Assembly: GCF_030272615.1 (NCBI RefSeq)
Contig: NC_081415.1
Location: 268,757,425-268,821,424, forward strand
Length of the DNA stretch: 64,000 nt
Direction of reading: 5' to 3'
Origin: Cryptomeria japonica
Taxonomy: Eukaryota > Streptophyta > Pinopsida > Cupressales > Cupressaceae
In this document: positions 59,147 through 64,000 of the stretch, in pieces
Position numbering within the stretch: the stretch's first letter is position 1
Layout: the number at the start of each line of letters is the position of its first letter
The notes under the pieces: model-generated
What the model was told of the DNA's origin: nothing
The model's input: the letters and a program-made list of their open reading frames with translations, nothing else
Databases searched by the model: none
Translations under genes and position numbers: made by a program

Positions 59147-62100
59147 TGTGAGACCCCATCTCGACTCAGTTTGACATTTCAGTGGTTTTTATATTGAGAC
59201 TATTATAGATACTCTACTTTTATGCATTTTGGATTTAGAACTTATATGATTTCATGATTTGGATAACATTGCTATATATTGAGGATTTATTTATATGCTT
59301 TATGATATAGAACACTACATAATTTTTGAATAGGATGAATTTGCGGTGATAAATGTCGTTATGGAATTTGCAGGACTTTACTATGATAATATAATTATGA
59401 TGTTTGTTTAATTGTGGATCAACATTATGAGAATTAGGATGAATTGCTTATGTGAAATTTCTTGGATAAAAGATGTATTTAAATTGTTCAGATGTAAATT
59501 GTATGCAAGTGATGATGTGTATTATTATTCCTATGATTTATATTATATGTGGATATTTGAAAGTTACTAATGTGTAAATTGAGATGCGCAGGAAGTTATC
59601 CATGTGACCATGGAAATATTATGGAGAACCAAACCTAGACCTATGTATGTTCGTAAGCGAGGGTTTGTCTATTTGGAGAGACAACACCTCGTTTGTGTTG
59701 TATTTTATTCGTAACATTAAATGTTGCATGTGTGTTAAGTGTTATTTAATTGATTTATGTAAAATCCACAAGAGATGATTTCATGTATTAATTTGTAAAA
59801 GTGTTTTCTTGTGTCACTTGACACATGTAGATTTAAGTTTGAAATTTTATTTTTGTCTCTTGGTGGGAAAGTGTTTAACTATAGCTTTTTCAATTAATGT
59901 AACGTGATGTCATAAATGCCTTGGGTAAAGAATCTTTGGGATGGTCAACATAGGTTTGACCCGAAAATAAACTTCAGAGGGGTTTAAAAAGGGTTAAATG
60001 GACACCTAGGGGTAGTTTAATAGGGTTTCCTAAAGCCCATAAGGTATACCTAAGGGTTAGGGGTAATTTAAGGCAAGTTTCTACTCCCATGTGACCTTTT
60101 AGACACCCTAAAAATTGACTTTTCTAAGTTGTGCGAAAATTGAAATTAGAAGATTTGAATCTAGTTGTAAACCTTCCTTTTCGAATGAGAGTTCCCTTTC
60201 CCATTCTATCTTACCTTCCTCTTTAGTTTTTAGAAACTTGTGAGAACTCTCACAATGGGCTTCTTAAGCAAGAATTAGAAAATTTGTGGGTAATCACCCA
60301 CTCTCCATTTTTTAAGACAGGAGAAATTTTGAAAAGAATAGACTAGATTTTGAATAGAGAATTTTGGCTAAGGGTAGAAGGAGAAGAACCGTGGAATTGG
60401 GCTGCTCATCCTCAACAAAACTAACCTACCTTTGGGCAAATTAAGGTTGGTTGCATTCTTCTTAAAATGGCTTTCTTATTGCATGTGTTTGAAAGTAATG
60501 TTGGTGTAAAAGATTTGCTTCCTTGCATGTACTCTTGGAAATTTCATTTGGTGTTTTGTGTTATGCATTGTTTGTGTTTTTGGGAGTCATCAAAACCTCT
60601 TACACTTGGGAGAGAGGAGGATCTTGTGGGTGGTAGAAGTGGCAGCCCTCGAGTGAGAGACTCTCATTATGAGAGCGATCACAAGGGATTTTGTGTGACC
60701 CTTGCTGCATGGCTTGTTTGTGCAATGGGGGTCATAAGGAGGGAAATAAGGCATGAATGCCTTGGGGGGCATAAGGATTTAAGGGGTTGCTATACTTGAT
60801 GTATTTGGTTTTCCATGAGGTGGCTACATGTTCTTTTTCATATTTGCAGTTCTCCTCAGGGTAATTGGTTCACTACCACCCTTAAAAAGGTCATCACCAA
60901 GGTGTGGTGCAGTGTAGCCGGGATGGGAGTGTGTTTGTATTTGTGTGCATTCTGTCCTTGGTGTTTGCATGTTTGTTTTCCGTCTAGGGCTTGGTTCTCC
61001 GAGCTCGGGGGTGGCTACCAGTTAGCCTAGGCTGGGAGGTGAGCACTCCATGGTCATAGCTTGATTTAAAATGCAGGTTGTCGGAAGAAAAGAATAGGAC
61101 AAGTGGAAAGTTGCAGGAGTTATTTGTTGCAGGAAATTATTTGTAAATGTAATTATTATTTGAAAACGTCCTCATTTATTAGAAATGAGAGACTCATTGT
61201 AAAGTGACAATAGTGTCTTTGAAATACGTTTTAAAAAGTTGTAATATTTTAGTATGTTATTTATTGCAGCAAAGAAATGAGTATTCCTAAAATTGTTTTT
61301 TCCAAAGTTCAAAAGAAAATTTTATATCTGATGTGTTTATGATAAATTGAATAGCAAGAAAGTTATTTAATTCTTATGCGTTCAAAAGAGAAATTAAAAA
61401 AAAAGGAAACAAATAGATTTGAGTTGCATGCATATTATAGGCTGCATATAAATCATTTAAATTCTGTTTTCTGTAAATGCATTTTAGTACATTATAGTTC
61501 TGGAAATAATACATTTTAGATCTATACATGGAAATGCTAAACTTAGTATTTAAATTTGTTCTTTAAAGTATTTGCAGAAAATGAAATCAAGGATTTTATA
61601 GTCATCTCTAAGTTTTTAATTAATAAATTATAGGTTAAAATAGTTGCTGTTAATTTTATTAAATTTGGTCATTTGAATAGTTGTCGAAGAAATATCAAAC
61701 TCTGCCATTTGTTTATTGCAGAAATAAGTCCTGTAGTTAATCACATTTAATGGAAGTAAATAATTTTTAAAGATGTTGTTCTAAGAATATTTAGTACTAT
61801 CGATTTCTTTATTTTTACAGAAAGAAAAGCCATATTTAGATAGCCTAACTAATTCTATTTGGCAACAAGGATATTAATAAAAAGGAAATAATTAAAATGA
61901 CTAAACTTGCAGAAAATATCTAATCTGTTTTATTTGTTCAAAAATAAATAAATAAATAAATGCATGAGAAGAAATTGCCCTAGATTCAATACTATTATAT
62001 ATATATAACCAATTTATGAGCAAACGTAAAAGAAAAATATAAATACAAACTCTTATATATATATATAAATTTATTTCATTTAATTAAACAAAAATAAATA

Positions 62101-62525
62101 AATAAAATATTATTTAAAAAGAAAAAAAAGAAAAAAAAACTATATAAAAAAAAGGGGTTATTAACATGGGGGAAAAAGGGCCGAAGGGCCGAAGCCACTG
62201 TGTGTACACATAGTGATCAGCCCCGCGGCTTCCACTGTGTGGATGCACAATGGTGCGGCGGGTTCCACTGTGTGGACACAGTGGCACCACCGCCTCCCCT
62301 CCCCTTGCCGTGAGTTTCCATGGCCGCCGCCCATCCCTACCAAAGATTTGCCCCCTGCACAAAAAAAAGGGTTGCAAGAAAATAAAAACCCTAGCCGGGT
62401 AGGACTAGGATAGAGAGAGGAAGAAGATATTATCAAAAAAAAAAAAAAGATAGAGCATTTATATATTAATAAAAGAATGTTAGGGTTTGCATGGTGGTTA
62501 AGTTTAATGTTAAAATATATTTATG

Positions 62526-62562
<37 letters not shown>

Positions 62563-63177
62563 GATATACTTTTACACATAGAGTCAAAATGTAAGAGAAT
62601 AAGACAAATTTTAGATTGTATAATTTATTAAGTGTTATAAACTATATATGTCTTAATAAATATATATATAATAATATTTTTGAGGTCTAAACATTTAGAA
62701 CTTTTATAATAAATGGGGTAAAATTAATTTTGGTTATGGGGATTTATTTAAACTTGTAAGTAAGTATTCATTATAAAAAATTATTGGCCCTTTTGTCAAT
62801 TCAATTTAAAGTATATTTTGATTATTGATTAAGATAAACTTTTAGACATTGTAAACAAAGTACTAGGACTAATTTAATTAGTTCCTCAAAACAGTAAATG
62901 ACTTTTGGAGACTAATTCTATCTTCGTCAATTATATTTTAGGGAGATGATTTAAAATAAGTTATGGATTAAAATTGAGAAAATGATATAGCATTTCTTTT
63001 AGAATTCAGCATATGATTTAAATTATTTTTGATTACTTGAGTTAGTGGTTTAAGTTAACCCAACATAGTTAAGACAAAACATGTTGGTGTTTTTCTCCAT
63101 ATTCGTAAATTTAATATTTAAGTTATGATTTTAAAAAAAAAGTTATCCCGTTCTTGCCCTAAATTTTGGGCATGACA
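59147..63177 (-). repeat. Very long solo LTR, about 4.0 kb
   Basis: Ends TGTGAGACCCCATCTCGACT and ...AATTTTGGGCATGACA, flanked by perfect taatc duplications. No primer site, purine tract, coding domain or second LTR lies within, so it is best explained as a solo LTR of a Gypsy-type element. The minus strand begins TGTCATGCCCAAAATTTAGG, which looks like a common Gypsy LTR start; the strand is therefore a guess. Frames at 60467-60799 and 62114-62436 show no family motif and are likely part of the LTR. Confidence 0.75.
62171..62345. repeat. GC-rich core with threefold ccactgtg repeat and hairpin
   Basis: Stands out from AT-rich surroundings. ccactgtgtg occurs at 62195, 62232 and 62265, spaced about 35 bp. 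The third copy forms a perfect 8-bp stem (62265-62272 with 62277-62284) around tgga. Followed by gccgccgccc-like sequence and, at 62386, aaaaccctagccggg. It could be the LTR's promoter or 5' transcript region. Confidence 0.7.
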
Positions 63178-63182
63178 TAATC
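63178..63182. repeat. Target-site duplication, right copy (taatc)
   Basis: Identical to 59142-59146. Confidence 0.8.
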
Positions 63183-64000
63183 AGTAAGTCTTGCATTAAT
63201 AGACCCTCTTATATAATCACAAAGTTTTTCTTACTGATCCAAAGCGACTCACTCAAAATCACAATTATCTACTCAAAGCAATTTAACTTTTCTTTGAATA
63301 ATATGGTGATGCACATCATTGCCAAATTATAATACTTTCCCTTTTGACTTCTAAAAAACAAATAACCATGGTGAAAATTATTCACCCTATCATTGCAACT
63401 TTAATTATCTCCTCATGGGCACATTTCACATGCTAGTGAATATTTTCCCAATCTCTACATACTTTTGGCCTTCAACACAAAATATTTTTCGCAAGTGAAA
63501 ATATTTTCTTTACTGTTGTGTACTACTTTCATTTGGGTGAAAAGATTGTTGTTCATTTTGATTTCAAAATACTCTCATTTGAGATATTTCCACTCTAGTG
63601 AAAATAATTGGTTGTTGCTGCTCAATGCACTCTTTAATTGCAAATAATTACACCTGACAAGAATAATTACTTCTGGAAGAAATTCATTGGATCCTTCTAT
63701 GTAGATTTGACAAAGGTTTCATACATGTTACTTTCTTTATTACGTATACTTTAAAACCCCTATGCATACTTTACCCTATTGGCAAAATGGTACTTCTTCA
63801 CACACATATCTTGTACAAGTCATGTGTATGATCTTTTATGGGATCATGTTTTCTTTCAGGTATGGTGATAACTAGCTCAGACTGTTAATCATGCCTCGTT
63901 CTATGCTTCCATATTTTGGATATGACATTATCTAACCAAGACTCCTTTATGTTTTGACGAAAGCAAATACCTTACACTTTTTTCATCTATGACGCCAAAC
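63183..64000. other. Spacer to window end, nothing recognised
   Basis: Several caaNNtgaaaatattttc-like strings but no clear repeat, gene or element end. Confidence 0.5.

Noticed and set aside
60467-60799. A 110-codon frame as a host gene
   Set aside because: It lies within the 4-kb solo LTR, has no family motif and no partner exons.
62114-62436. GC-rich frames as small protein genes
   Set aside because: Overlapping frames on both strands arise from the ccactgtg repeat; none shows a protein motif.

Overview
The window looks like plant nuclear DNA, most likely from a large, repeat-rich genome such as a gymnosperm. That is inference: I see only plant-type LTR retrotransposons (Copia and Gypsy), plant L1-type LINE debris, long LTRs up to about 4 kb, and AT-rich spacer. 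I see no intact host gene, no rRNA or tRNA gene I can support, and nothing bacterial or CRISPR-like. Species cannot be named from this sequence.

Layout. 1-2363 holds the 3' tail and a truncated LTR of a Gypsy-type element, fused to a decayed minus-strand LINE (2364-5835). 8506-10676 is an unusual Copia-derived insertion flanked by perfect 5-bp target duplications. It has one complete LTR followed by three tandem modules, each made of an LTR end, primer-binding site and leader, with no coding interior. 11.6-16.7 kb holds old LTR remnants and a Copia gag fragment with several zinc knuckles. 20.1-25.5 kb holds a heavily decayed plus-strand Copia with its 3' LTR, set between two copies of a direct repeat. 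26.6-28.0 kb is tandemly duplicated spacer. 28262-35996 is a nearly complete minus-strand Copia (LTR, PBS, gag, PR, INT, RT, RNase H, PPT, LTR) with several nonsense and frameshift lesions. It sits at the edge of a 4-bp-period satellite (35997-39771), which carries a second insertion, a solo LTR (37023-38533) of the same family as the LTR at 1015.

43306-47557 is a compact Copia-like element with identical-length 463-bp LTRs and perfect target duplications. Its only reading frame codes for Gag, a protease part and an acidic tail, with no integrase, reverse transcriptase or RNase H. 49739-57627 is a complete Gypsy-type element with perfect duplications. It also codes only for Gag, a Tat-like protease and a proline-rich, basic then acidic tail. 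Both must have depended on enzymes supplied by other elements. 59147-63177 is a solo LTR of about 4 kb with perfect duplications and a GC-rich core.

The window is therefore best read as nested transposon strata. The coding regions are listed as pseudogenes because every polyprotein is interrupted. The strongest candidate for something undescribed is the module array at 8506-10676. Next come the two gag-protease-only elements and a GC-rich motif shared by the LTRs and leader of the Gypsy-type element.
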